Part shown: positions 1-7,187 of the stretch, piece by piece | How the letters are laid out: each line of letters starts with the position of its first letter | How positions within the stretch are numbered: the first letter of the stretch is position 1 | Source: Candidatus Zipacnadia bacterium | GTDB lineage: Bacteria > Armatimonadota > Zipacnadia > Zipacnadales > Zipacnadaceae | NCBI GenBank assembly: GCA_029821255.1 | Contig: JALGTS010000043.1 | Location: forward strand, 1 to 7,902 | Direction: 5' to 3' | Length of the DNA: 7,902 bases | Made by a program: the position numbers and the translations under genes | Notes under the pieces: model-generated | Seen by the model: only the letters and a program-made list of their open reading frames with translations | The model's database searches: none | Told to the model about the DNA's origin: nothing

Positions 1-1794
1 GGTCAGAAAGTCGCCCGCTCCGCGCAAGCCCAGGGAATAGAACCCCAGGAATTTGTCGATGACGTAGTCGGCTCCTTCAAACAGATGTGGCGACGGCTGC
101 ACATTAGCTACGACCGCTTCATCCGCACCACTGACCCGGATCATATCGCGACGGTCCAGCATGTCTTCAGTAAGCTCCGCGAGTCCGGTGACATCTATCT
201 GGGTGAATACGAGGGCTGGTACTGTGTACCCTGTGAGACCTATTTGACCGAAGCAGAACTGGCTGATGGCTGCTGTCCGGAGTGTGGACGGGAGGTAGAA
301 CGGATCACCCAAGAGGCCTACTTTTTTCGCACCTCTGCCTACACCGACCAACTCATTGAACACATTGAAGACCACCCCCAATTCATTCAGCCTGAATCGC
401 GGCGCAACGAGGTGCTCTCTTTCATCAAAGAGGGGCTGCGCGATGCTTGCGTGAGCCGCAGACGGACGGAATGGGATATACCCGTGCCCGACGGTGAAAG
501 TCAGTCAGTATACGTCTGGTTTGATGCTCTAATAAACTACCTATCCCTGGTTGGCTATCCTGATGATTTTGAAGAGTTTAACAAGTGGTGGCCGCCGCAG
601 ATACAACTATTAGGCAAAGATATCCTGACGCGCTTTCACGCAACGCTGTGGCCGGCAATGCTTATGGCGTTGGATCTGCCTCTGCCCGAAGTGCTATTCG
701 CACACGGCTGGTGGATAACCGCCACGGGCGATAAGATCAGTAAGTCCAAGGGCAATGTGCTGGATCCCTATGAAGTCTCGCAAGAACTGGCCGAGATTTC
801 GGGAGCAACTACGGCGGTAGCAGTAGACAGTCTCAGGTACTTCCTGCTGCGGGAGGTAACCTTCGGCCTTGACGGATCCTTTTCCTGGCGGGCGCTGCTG
901 AGCCGGTTCAACGCCGATCTGGCTAACGATTTGGGGAACCTGCTGAACCGCACCTTGCCGTTGGTCGAACGCTACCTGAACGGAGTTATTCCGGAGCCGG
1001 GACCAGGGGCTGGGGAACTGAGCTGCGAGATAGAGCGCGCTCGCACTAAAATCGAGCAGGAGATGGCTCAGTCTAACTTTAGTGCAGCCTTAGTGGCCAT
1101 CTGGGAACTATTAGCCAGCGCCAATAAATTCCTGGATACCTGCGAGCCCTGGACACTCCACAAAGAATCAAAGCAAGTGGAGCTGGAAGCAGTGCTTTAT
1201 GACGTGCTTGATTGCATTAGAGTAGTAGCCATTATGATCGAGCCATTTATGCCGAAGGTCTGTGAGGAGATATGGCAGCAACTGGGCTTACAGTCGGCCC
1301 AGGTTGAGAGGTCCTGGCAAGACTGCTGTGCGCTACGACTGCCCAGTGGCGTGGTCATTGAGCCGGGCCGTCCGATCTTCCCACGGATAGATCTGCAGCG
1401 GGCGATGGATCGGCTGGAGGCAAGGGAGAAGAAGGAAACCGAAGAAGAGCAGGAACCGTCTGAAGCTGGGCTGATAAGTATTGATGAGTTTAAACAGGTT
1501 GAGTTGCGCGTTGGCACCATTGTGGAGGCCCATCGCATCCCTGGCGCTGATAAGTTGCTGCGATTGATAGTGGATGTAGGGGAGGCCGGTACCCGGCAGA
1601 TTGTAGCAGGGATCGCACAGCAGTTTAATCCCCGCGAATTGCTTGATGTGCAGGTGGTAGTAGTAACTAATCTGGAGCCAGCTATCATTCATGGCGTTGA
1701 GTCGCAGGGTATGATTCTGGCCGCCGGTGCTGATGAGCCTGAGACATTGGTGACCATAAACAGCTATTGCCTGCCTGGCACCATAATCCGCTAA
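1..1794 (+). CDS. metG: Methionyl-tRNA synthetase, 3' part (start lies upstream of the window)
   Basis: This class I aminoacyl-tRNA synthetase charges initiator and elongator tRNA-Met with methionine in the cytoplasm. The frame is open from base 1, so about 597 C-terminal residues are present; by family comparison roughly 70 N-terminal residues, including the HIGH motif, are missing. Visible in window codon numbers: the FIRTTD segment (codons 40-45), a four-cysteine zinc knuckle (Cys 75, 78, 92, 95; CX2C-X13-CX2C), the LGKDI segment, and KISKS (codons 245-249, bases 733-747), a conservative form of the KMSKS ATP-binding loop. The helical anticodon-binding domain follows. After a charged Glu/Lys linker, a Trbp111-type tRNA-binding OB fold runs from about codon 492 to the end (ELRVGTI, ADKLLRL, IVAGIA, GVESQGMILAA). 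In many bacteria metG is followed by tatD; here it is followed by a signalling gene. Family identity is certain; the 5' end is unseen. Confidence 0.97.
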   Translation, partial: GQKVARSAQAQGIEPQEFVDDVVGSFKQMWRRLHISYDRFIRTTDPDHIATVQHVFSKLRESGDIYLGEYEGWYCVPCETYLTEAELADGCCPECGREVERITQEAYFFRTSAYTDQLIEHIEDHPQFIQPESRRNEVLSFIKEGLRDACVSRRRTEWDIPVPDGESQSVYVWFDALINYLSLVGYPDDFEEFNKWWPPQIQLLGKDILTRFHATLWPAMLMALDLPLPEVLFAHGWWITATGDKISKSKGNVLDPYEVSQELAEISGATTAVAVDSLRYFLLREVTFGLDGSFSWRALLSRFNADLANDLGNLLNRTLPLVERYLNGVIPEPGPGAGELSCEIERARTKIEQEMAQSNFSAALVAIWELLASANKFLDTCEPWTLHKESKQVELEAVLYDVLDCIRVVAIMIEPFMPKVCEEIWQQLGLQSAQVERSWQDCCALRLPSGVVIEPGRPIFPRIDLQRAMDRLEAREKKETEEEQEPSEAGLISIDEFKQVELRVGTIVEAHRIPGADKLLRLIVDVGEAGTRQIVAGIAQQFNPRELLDVQVVVVTNLEPAIIHGVESQGMILAAGADEPETLVTINSYCLPGTIIR

Positions 1795-1897
1795 AGTAGG
1801 ATAACCAAGCTGTTTGTCTAAATGGAACTACTGCCGCCGGTGCTGCTCTATTGGGCTTAGCGTACTTTATGAAGCTCCAATGTGGCAGTCGACGAAT

Positions 1898-1903
1898 AGG
1901 AGG
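1898..1903 (+). promoter_or_regulatory. Shine-Dalgarno site that decides a TTG start
   Basis: A perfect AGGAGG lies 8 bases before the TTG at 1912. No ATG in that frame precedes the first transmembrane segment, so this site is the main reason for accepting TTG as the start of the HD-GYP gene. Confidence 0.85.
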
Positions 1904-1911
1904 AAGTAGCT

Positions 1912-3351
1912 TTGGCCACGTTAAGGCGCAGGACAACACAGACCGTAGTATCATTGATTGTATTAGCTGTTGCGATGGGCTTTATCACATGGCTGGTATA
2001 CCTCCAGGGCACCACGGGCATCGCTGTACACTTCTACTACTTGCCCATCTTGTGGGCAGGCTTCACTTTCGGCGATTATGGCGCAATAATCGTATCATTG
2101 CTGGCCGCGCTGGCTTGTGGCCCGTGGATGCCAGCCGAACCGGCACTGGGCCCCGATAGCCCGGCGGTCGGGCAAGGTCTGTGGGATATAGTGTTGCGGC
2201 TGTTGGTCTTCTATGTAGTGGCTATCTTCGGTTCGCGGCTGTCTTTCGAATTGAAGCGCCGTATCACCGAGGCGCAAACGCTTTATCAGGTGGCCCACAG
2301 CATCACCTCCAGCCTACGCATAAAGCAGGTACTTGAGCTGATCACTCACCATGCTATGCACGTAATGGATGCCAAGGCCTGCAACATACGGCTTCTGAAT
2401 GAAGAGAGTGGTGAACTCGAACTGGTTGCTACCGCCGGACTGGATGACAGCTACTGGCAGAAAGGGCCGGTGGTTCTGGAAGGCAACGTTACCGACCAAC
2501 GCGTCCTGCGCGGCCATGCCGAGCAGATCTACAATGTGCTTGCCGAACCGGGTTTTCAGTATCCGGAGGCGGCCCGAAAAGCCGGCCTTAGCTCGGCGCT
2601 AATTGTCCCTCTGGAGGCTAAAAATGAGATCCGAGGGCTAATACGTATTTACTCAAAAGCACCCCATAGATTCACCCGACGCGAGATAGACCTATTGACT
2701 ACTTTCGCTCATCAGGCTTCGGTAGCCATCGAAAACGCTGAACTCTACGAGGATATCCGTAGAAACTATTATGAGACTGTCCGCACCTTGACCCGAGCCA
2801 TTGAAGCAAAAGATATTGAGACCTACAGCCACTCCGAACGAGTCACTGATATAGTGGATAAGATTAGCCAAGAGGTGGGCATGTCCGACGAACAGCGGGA
2901 ATTGCTTCGGTTTGGCTCCATACTCCATGACGTTGGCAAGATCGGCTTGGAAAATACCAAGATGGCAACCGGCAACGAACCCGACCAAGCTGCAGAGGTC
3001 TTCTACCGTATGCACCCCTTGATCGGGCAGAGTATTCTACAACCGGTGACGTTCCTTGCGCCTGTCCTATCAGTTATCACCCACCACCATGAACGCTGGG
3101 ATGGCTCAGGGTTTCCCGAAGGTCTCCAAGGAGATGACATCCCCTATGAGGCCCGTATCGTAGCCATCGCCGATGCCTATGACCGACTCATCTACCCCCT
3201 CGACCCGGCAGTTAATCATAGCCTTTCACCACGCGAGGCACTCCAGGAAATCGTAGCCGGTGCCGGCACGAAATTCGACCCTAAGCTGGTAACCGCCTTC
3301 TGCAGAGCCATCAGCCAGAGCCCGCCCGAAGACCAAAGCTCTTCCCAATAG
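1912..3351 (+). CDS. Membrane-anchored GAF and HD-GYP protein, predicted cyclic-di-GMP phosphodiesterase
   Basis: The protein has 479 residues. The N-terminus carries three hydrophobic segments (about 12-31, 41-70 and 92-108); the YYLPILWAGFTFGDYGA stretch resembles the membrane module of DUF4118/KdpD-like sensors. A GAF domain follows (about 133-277), with a helical linker into an HD-GYP domain (about 290-465). HD-GYP enzymes are metal-dependent phosphodiesterases that linearise cyclic-di-GMP. Visible metal-site residues: H307 (HSERV), H339-D340 (HDVGKIG), H368 (MHP), H392-H393 (HHHERWDGSG) and D421 (ADAYD). The signature reads GFP instead of GYP (residues 400-402), a conservative change. 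E303 lies four residues before H307. There is no GGDEF domain and no phosphoacceptor receiver domain, so input probably comes through the membrane part or a ligand in GAF. It is probably transcribed separately from metG, since the gap is 117 bases. Domain assignment is firm; the activity and ligand are inferred. Confidence 0.93.
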   Translation: MATLRRRTTQTVVSLIVLAVAMGFITWLVYLQGTTGIAVHFYYLPILWAGFTFGDYGAIIVSLLAALACGPWMPAEPALGPDSPAVGQGLWDIVLRLLVFYVVAIFGSRLSFELKRRITEAQTLYQVAHSITSSLRIKQVLELITHHAMHVMDAKACNIRLLNEESGELELVATAGLDDSYWQKGPVVLEGNVTDQRVLRGHAEQIYNVLAEPGFQYPEAARKAGLSSALIVPLEAKNEIRGLIRIYSKAPHRFTRREIDLLTTFAHQASVAIENAELYEDIRRNYYETVRTLTRAIEAKDIETYSHSERVTDIVDKISQEVGMSDEQRELLRFGSILHDVGKIGLENTKMATGNEPDQAAEVFYRMHPLIGQSILQPVTFLAPVLSVITHHHERWDGSGFPEGLQGDDIPYEARIVAIADAYDRLIYPLDPAVNHSLSPREALQEIVAGAGTKFDPKLVTAFCRAISQSPPEDQSSSQ

Positions 3352-3412
3352 CAGGCATAAGCTCTACAGCAATCAACACCACCGGCACAGCTATCTATTC
3401 CGAACAGTTACA

Positions 3413-3418
3413 GGGGTG
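3413..3418 (+). promoter_or_regulatory. Possible Shine-Dalgarno site (GGGGTG) for the methyltransferase gene
   Basis: GGGGTG matches the anti-SD complement GAGGTG at five of six bases. Measured from the end of GGGG, it lies 8 bases before the TTG at 3425. It overlaps the competing GTG at 3416, which has no purine-rich site upstream. This favours the TTG start, though not decisively. Confidence 0.5.
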
Positions 3419-3424
3419 GAACGG

Positions 3425-4357
3425 TTGTCCTGCTTTCACCTATTAATGGGGCCTGATGAAGAGCTTGACTTAGCCAAGGCCGAACTTTCGGCGTTGGCGG
3501 GTCATGTTTGCGGCGGCCGGGTAGCTACGGGGCCGGTTGCCCCAGATGTCACACGCTCGGCCTACGTTCGCTTGACTGCAACCCAGTTAGCTGCCGCCAG
3601 CGACTACACCCAACTAAGCGCTGCGATCGCTGAGATAGGGCTTCGCTGCGAGGGTTACCGTATTGAAGTTTTTCGTCCCGCTCCGAAGGTGAGTGTCAAC
3701 GCGACTGAACTTCAAAAAGCGATCGCTGACCTGATATCAGGGCGACCGAACCTGGATAGGCCGCGTACCGAATTCGCATTGGTAGTAACCCAAGAAATCT
3801 GGCGTTTCGGAATGATTGTCTCGCGCAGCGGTCAGCACTGGCGCAGTCAGGCCAACCGTCCCTACTACTACTCGCATGGACTGAGCTCCCAAATGGCGCG
3901 GGCTCTGGTCAACCTGGTCGCTGCTCCCGGCGATACGCTACTTGACCCCTGTTGTGGCAGCGGCACAGTGGTGGCTGAGGCACTCTGCGACGGTATCGCC
4001 GCCTGGGGAGTAGAAATAAATCCATCACTTGCCCGGCAGGCAGCAGCAAATTTACGCTCACTGAAGCTTCCAGCCAATATTATGGTAGGGGATGCTCGTC
4101 GTATCCGGGGTAGCTTTGATGCAGCAGTCATCGATTTTCCCTATGGCCATTCCTCGCCAGTACAAAAGAGCTTGTACAGCGAGATTCTTAGCAATCTTCG
4201 CGATCAAGTTGACCGGATGGCTTTAGTTTGTGGGAGCGATCAAAGCCATCTACTCCATCAGTTGGGACTGACCATTCACCAACAGGCTTCGGTGACTAAA
4301 GGACAATTGACCCGGCATATCTATAGTGTCAGTACCAAGAAGGGACAACAGCCATAA
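3425..4357 (+). CDS. Trm11/TrmG10-like SAM-dependent tRNA guanine-N2 methyltransferase (predicted)
   Basis: The protein has 310 residues from the TTG chosen here; GTG at 3416 would add three. The N-terminus (about 1-140) begins with a strand, FHLLMG, followed by an acidic helix. This resembles the start of archaeal Trm11/TrmG10 proteins, whose N-terminal region holds a THUMP domain; I cannot confirm THUMP by eye. From 146 comes PYYYSHGLSSQMARALVNL, the family's typical lead-in to the catalytic fold. Then come motif I DPCCGSGT (174-181, SAM binding), an acidic residue for the SAM ribose (E197 in GVEINP), D223 in GDARR, and motif IV DFPYG (237-241), where most relatives have DPPYG. Known relatives methylate guanine N2 at tRNA position 10, so a tRNA substrate is likely. 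A related rRNA or other RNA N2-guanine methyltransferase is the main alternative. The gene follows the HD-GYP gene after 73 bases with no visible terminator. Confidence 0.85.
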   Translation: MSCFHLLMGPDEELDLAKAELSALAGHVCGGRVATGPVAPDVTRSAYVRLTATQLAAASDYTQLSAAIAEIGLRCEGYRIEVFRPAPKVSVNATELQKAIADLISGRPNLDRPRTEFALVVTQEIWRFGMIVSRSGQHWRSQANRPYYYSHGLSSQMARALVNLVAAPGDTLLDPCCGSGTVVAEALCDGIAAWGVEINPSLARQAAANLRSLKLPANIMVGDARRIRGSFDAAVIDFPYGHSSPVQKSLYSEILSNLRDQVDRMALVCGSDQSHLLHQLGLTIHQQASVTKGQLTRHIYSVSTKKGQQP

Positions 4358-4371
4358 CGGTGAACTATAGT
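4342..4371 (+). promoter_or_regulatory. Weak candidate sigma-70-type promoter before the exported protein gene
   Basis: GGGACA (4342-4347, four of six matches to TTGACA) and TATAGT (4366-4371, five of six matches to TATAAT) are separated by 18 bases. Transcription would begin near 4378 and give a leader of about 55 bases to the ATG at 4433, but only about 13 bases to the ATG at 4391. The -35 box overlaps the end of the methyltransferase gene. Such matches occur by chance, so this is only a candidate. Confidence 0.25.
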
Positions 4372-4420
4372 ATAGACTGGTGGTGCATTAATGAATTCAG
4401 CCGCAATTCCCGGAAGACTC

Positions 4421-4425
4421 GGGAG
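4421..4425 (+). promoter_or_regulatory. Shine-Dalgarno site (GGGAG) supporting the ATG at 4433
   Basis: GGGAG lies 7 bases before the ATG at 4433. The upstream in-frame ATG at 4391 has only a GGTGGTG stretch before it, which pairs poorly with the 16S rRNA tail. The shorter start also gives a more ordinary signal peptide. Confidence 0.6.
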
Positions 4426-4432
4426 ACTAAAG

Positions 4433-6718
4433 ATGGCTTCCAGCAGAATAGTGACCTGTCCTCCAAGCAGCCGGCTGCGCAGGGTAAGTTTGGCAGTAGC
4501 ACTGGCAGTAGCTCTATTGGCGCTGGCAACGACGACGCAAGCCGCGAATCTGCTGGTAAACTCTGGTTTCGAGCGGGTCGATGCCGAAGGGATGCCAGTG
4601 GGCTGGTACACCTTCGCTCCCGGCGGCCAGCCAGCAGTCACCGCGCATATAGCCCACCCCGGTTACAACAGTCGCAACTGCTTGTTAATAGAAAGTACCG
4701 AGGAGTTAACCGTCTTTGACGTTCACACGGCACCAATTAAAATGAGCGATGTCGGCTCAAACAGAATGCTTTTTACCTGCTACTACCGTACTGAGCAAGA
4801 GCCGGGTGCACAGATGTCGTTGGTGACCTTCGCTGAAGATTTCTACGTCAGCGAGTGGCACACCCGCCCACTGCAAGCCGAGGCTAAAAAGATACCTCCC
4901 TCCAAGGAATGGAGCCTACTGTCGTGGCAGTTTGAAGCGTTGCCCAGCCCGCGCCAGGTAGTACCAATTATCAGAGTTACTGGCCCGGGGAAGCTCTATG
5001 TGGACAATGTTGCTCTTCGCCCCTATCCCGCTGAGGTCTCAGCGACTTTGAGTGAGGCCGGTACAGTCCAGGAGCTTCCCGACAAGCGCCGCACCACTGT
5101 ATATCTTACCAACCATACCTCACAAAGACGGGAGCTGCAGGTTGTACTAATCGTCGTAGCCGAGGGCGACGGCGCGAAACGGATACAGCATACTGTACAA
5201 ATAAAGCCCAACGGCACCGGTATGTTACATCTCGACTACGCTCTGCGGGCCGACATCCCCCACAGTCTCCAGCTTGTCGTACGGGATGCTGACAGTGGTG
5301 CTGTCTATGAGCACACACAGCTAACTGCTGCCCCCATGCTCACCGCCAGATTCACCCAGCCGGCATTTCGCAATACAATACTGCCGACTTTGCCTCTGAA
5401 CAGCCTACAAATCACGGGAAGAATCAATGCCGTTCCTCACCTTGCTCGCCAACTCAGGCTGAAGGCAGAAATAGTACAGACAGGTGTCCAGCTCGTAGAG
5501 CCCAGCGACCAGATTCAACGGCTCGACCCGGTCAATTTTACCATTACCTTACCGCATACCAACTTGCTCAGCGGCGATTACACAGTGGCAGTTACTGCGT
5601 CACTGGCCAACGAGCAGTTCACGCAACAGATACAACTACCTCTGCACCGGCTGGCACCCTCCAGCAGCGAGGTGGGCTACGACCACCAGCAGCGACTGTG
5701 GGTCAACGGAACGCTGATATTACCGCGTGGACTATTCTATGTCTGCCAGCGCCAGGACCTGGCTGCGATAGCCACCGCTGGCTTCAACTTCGTTGTTGTA
5801 CCTTCGACGCGGGCCAGCTACAGCTTCGGCGAAGAGGCACAGAGACAAAAAATATCGCTGCTCATCTCCTCGCCTCGGGTTGCCGCTGACTCTTGGCAGA
5901 ATCTGGAGCGCAAGTTTGGCCAGAATCCGGCGCTACTGGGATGGTACATAATGCCCAGGCCTGACCAGCAAACTACTCCTCCCGACGTGATTGCCTACGT
6001 CTGTCGTCAGCTTCGGTCAATAAGCCCCGGTCATCCCACCCTGATGTCGCTGGCCTCGCCTTCTTTACTGCGCTACTACAGCGAGTTCCCTGATATTGTA
6101 GCCGCCTGGTCGCTGCCGATACCGTCGGCGCCAATTACCTCCGTGGCCCGAATGGTTGACGCTGCAAAGGAAGCGGCCGCTGATCGGCGTCCGGTGTGGG
6201 CTATTATTCAGGCTGTCGGGCCAGCGTGGTACAGCGACGAGTCTTTGGATCCCAAAGGGAACGGCCGGACACCTACGGCGGCAGAAGTGCGCGCTATGAC
6301 CTACTTAGCTCTGGTCCATGGAGCTAATGGCCTGATATACTACGGATATGATATTCCCTCCTTCCCAGGGACAAGGCCATTTAAGCTTCCCGATGATGCC
6401 CCCGAAATCTGGGCCGAACTGGCCCAGATCAATAAACAGCTATGCTGGCTGGCACCAGTGATTCTCAAGGGGCAGCACCACCTACTGACGCCGGTTGCCG
6501 ACGGAGACGTGCACCTGGGAGTCTGGCAATACCAAGGCGGCTACTATCTCATAGCGGTCAACACATCCAGCCAGCAGATTGTAGCCGAATTTGCACTTCC
6601 GGAGATTGAGGCATCCCAGCTCACCGTAATGTTCGAGCAGCGCTGGATAAGCTCCAACGATGGAATATTTGAAGACAGCTTTGCACCTTACGAGGTGCAC
6701 ATTTATTCGACGAGGTAG
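4433..6718 (+). CDS. Exported multi-domain glycosidase-like protein, probably lacking the usual catalytic acid
   Basis: The protein has 761 residues from this ATG; an in-frame ATG at 4391 would add 14. A signal peptide is clear: Arg-rich n-region (RLRR, 14-17), hydrophobic core of Leu, Ala and Val (18-32), and probable cleavage after TQA (37). The mature part opens with NLLVNSGFE and, to about 195, looks like a galactose-binding or carbohydrate-binding sandwich ending in LYVDNVALRP. Two strand-rich regions follow (about 200-410). From 422 (LWVNGTLILPRGLFYV) to about 680 the sequence resembles a glycoside-hydrolase-like TIM barrel, and a small strand-rich C-terminal domain closes the protein. 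In such barrels the segment LLGWY is usually followed by a residue pair and then Asp-Glu-Pro; here it reads IMPRP (R509 at the Glu site), so hydrolysis by the usual mechanism is doubtful. It probably binds or processes polysaccharide outside the cytoplasmic membrane. No family or substrate can be named. Confidence 0.85.
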   Translation: MASSRIVTCPPSSRLRRVSLAVALAVALLALATTTQAANLLVNSGFERVDAEGMPVGWYTFAPGGQPAVTAHIAHPGYNSRNCLLIESTEELTVFDVHTAPIKMSDVGSNRMLFTCYYRTEQEPGAQMSLVTFAEDFYVSEWHTRPLQAEAKKIPPSKEWSLLSWQFEALPSPRQVVPIIRVTGPGKLYVDNVALRPYPAEVSATLSEAGTVQELPDKRRTTVYLTNHTSQRRELQVVLIVVAEGDGAKRIQHTVQIKPNGTGMLHLDYALRADIPHSLQLVVRDADSGAVYEHTQLTAAPMLTARFTQPAFRNTILPTLPLNSLQITGRINAVPHLARQLRLKAEIVQTGVQLVEPSDQIQRLDPVNFTITLPHTNLLSGDYTVAVTASLANEQFTQQIQLPLHRLAPSSSEVGYDHQQRLWVNGTLILPRGLFYVCQRQDLAAIATAGFNFVVVPSTRASYSFGEEAQRQKISLLISSPRVAADSWQNLERKFGQNPALLGWYIMPRPDQQTTPPDVIAYVCRQLRSISPGHPTLMSLASPSLLRYYSEFPDIVAAWSLPIPSAPITSVARMVDAAKEAAADRRPVWAIIQAVGPAWYSDESLDPKGNGRTPTAAEVRAMTYLALVHGANGLIYYGYDIPSFPGTRPFKLPDDAPEIWAELAQINKQLCWLAPVILKGQHHLLTPVADGDVHLGVWQYQGGYYLIAVNTSSQQIVAEFALPEIEASQLTVMFEQRWISSNDGIFEDSFAPYEVHIYSTR

Positions 6719-6787
6719 CCAAAGTAGCAGCGGAAGTTATACATCACTACTCCCTTCACTGCAAGTATTGTAGCCGACCAGCTACAT

Positions 6788-7096
6788 ATGTCTGACCACC
6801 TGGCAATAATTGCAATCAGCTTCATAATCGGGGCAGTGCTAGGCTGGCTGACCTCATTGGCCGTCAACGCTGCAGCACGGATGCTGGGCTGCCTGGTGGT
6901 TATCGTATTCGTGCTTATCCAAATCTTCGGATACCACGAAATACTGCACTGGGATTGGACAGCCTTGCTGGAGCTGATGCGCCCGTGGGCACGCGTAATC
7001 GCGGACAAGCTGGCCCCCCGGGTGAACGCATTTACCTACAATCTCCCGCTGTCGGCCGGATTCCTGATCGGTCTGCTGGTGGGTATGCGACGGTAG
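6788..7096 (+). CDS. Small FUN14-like membrane protein
   Basis: The protein has 102 residues and is mostly hydrophobic. One membrane segment lies at about 5-27 and contains a glycine pattern (FIIGAVLGWLTSLAV); a second lies at about 32-50. A short amphipathic stretch with HWDW follows, and a final segment (85-102) reads NLPLSAGFLIGLLVGMRR. The order and the glycine pattern of the last segment match the FUN14 family, known in eukaryotes for the mitophagy receptor FUNDC1 and present in bacteria and archaea without a known role. No cytoplasmic or catalytic domain is present. The start ATG lacks a clear Shine-Dalgarno site, and the gap after the exported-protein gene is 69 bases. Codon use looks like that of the neighbours. 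Family assignment is by eye from a short sequence, so another small membrane family is possible. Confidence 0.75.
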   Translation: MSDHLAIIAISFIIGAVLGWLTSLAVNAAARMLGCLVVIVFVLIQIFGYHEILHWDWTALLELMRPWARVIADKLAPRVNAFTYNLPLSAGFLIGLLVGMRR

Positions 7097-7174
7097 TAAT
7101 GTAGACGCCGTGGCTGGATTATAACCCTGGGGCTTGCGGGTAGAATACAGGCAAGAACCACTTACTATGCTGAC

Positions 7175-7178
7175 AGGA
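7175..7178 (+). promoter_or_regulatory. Shine-Dalgarno site (AGGA) used to choose the DUF1232 gene start
   Basis: AGGA lies 9 bases before the ATG at 7188 and only 3 bases before the ATG at 7182. The in-frame TTG at 7134 and ATG at 7167 have no comparable site. Confidence 0.4.
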
Positions 7179-7187
7179 ACAATGAAG

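Noticed and set aside
1197..1688. Open frame of 163 codons on the minus strand inside metG
   Set aside because: It lies opposite the conserved tRNA-binding domain of metG. Its translation is rich in Ser, Thr and Cys, has no recognisable domain and looks like an antisense shadow.
1720..1845. Thirteen-base direct repeat GCCGCCGGTGCTG (1720-1732 and 1833-1845)
   Set aside because: One 13-base match in a window of this size and composition is expected by chance at an appreciable rate, and nothing mobile flanks it.
1822..1860. Twelve-codon ORF (MELLPPVLLYWA) between metG and the HD-GYP gene, considered as a leader peptide
   Set aside because: It has no Shine-Dalgarno site, no run of one amino acid's codons, and no attenuator-like hairpin beside it.
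1851..2159. Plus-strand open frame of 102 codons overlapping the start of the HD-GYP gene
   Set aside because: The AGGAGG at 1898 serves the TTG at 1912 in another frame, whose product has a coherent membrane segment. This frame gives a His- and Gly-rich translation without family features.
4307..4327. TTGACC followed by TATAGT as a promoter
   Set aside because: The two boxes are only 9 bases apart, far from the 16-18 needed, and both lie inside the methyltransferase gene.
4360..4719. Plus-strand open frame of 119 codons overlapping the start of the exported protein
   Set aside because: It runs in another frame over the signal peptide and sandwich domain, has a low-complexity Ser- and Arg-rich translation, and has no ribosome site.
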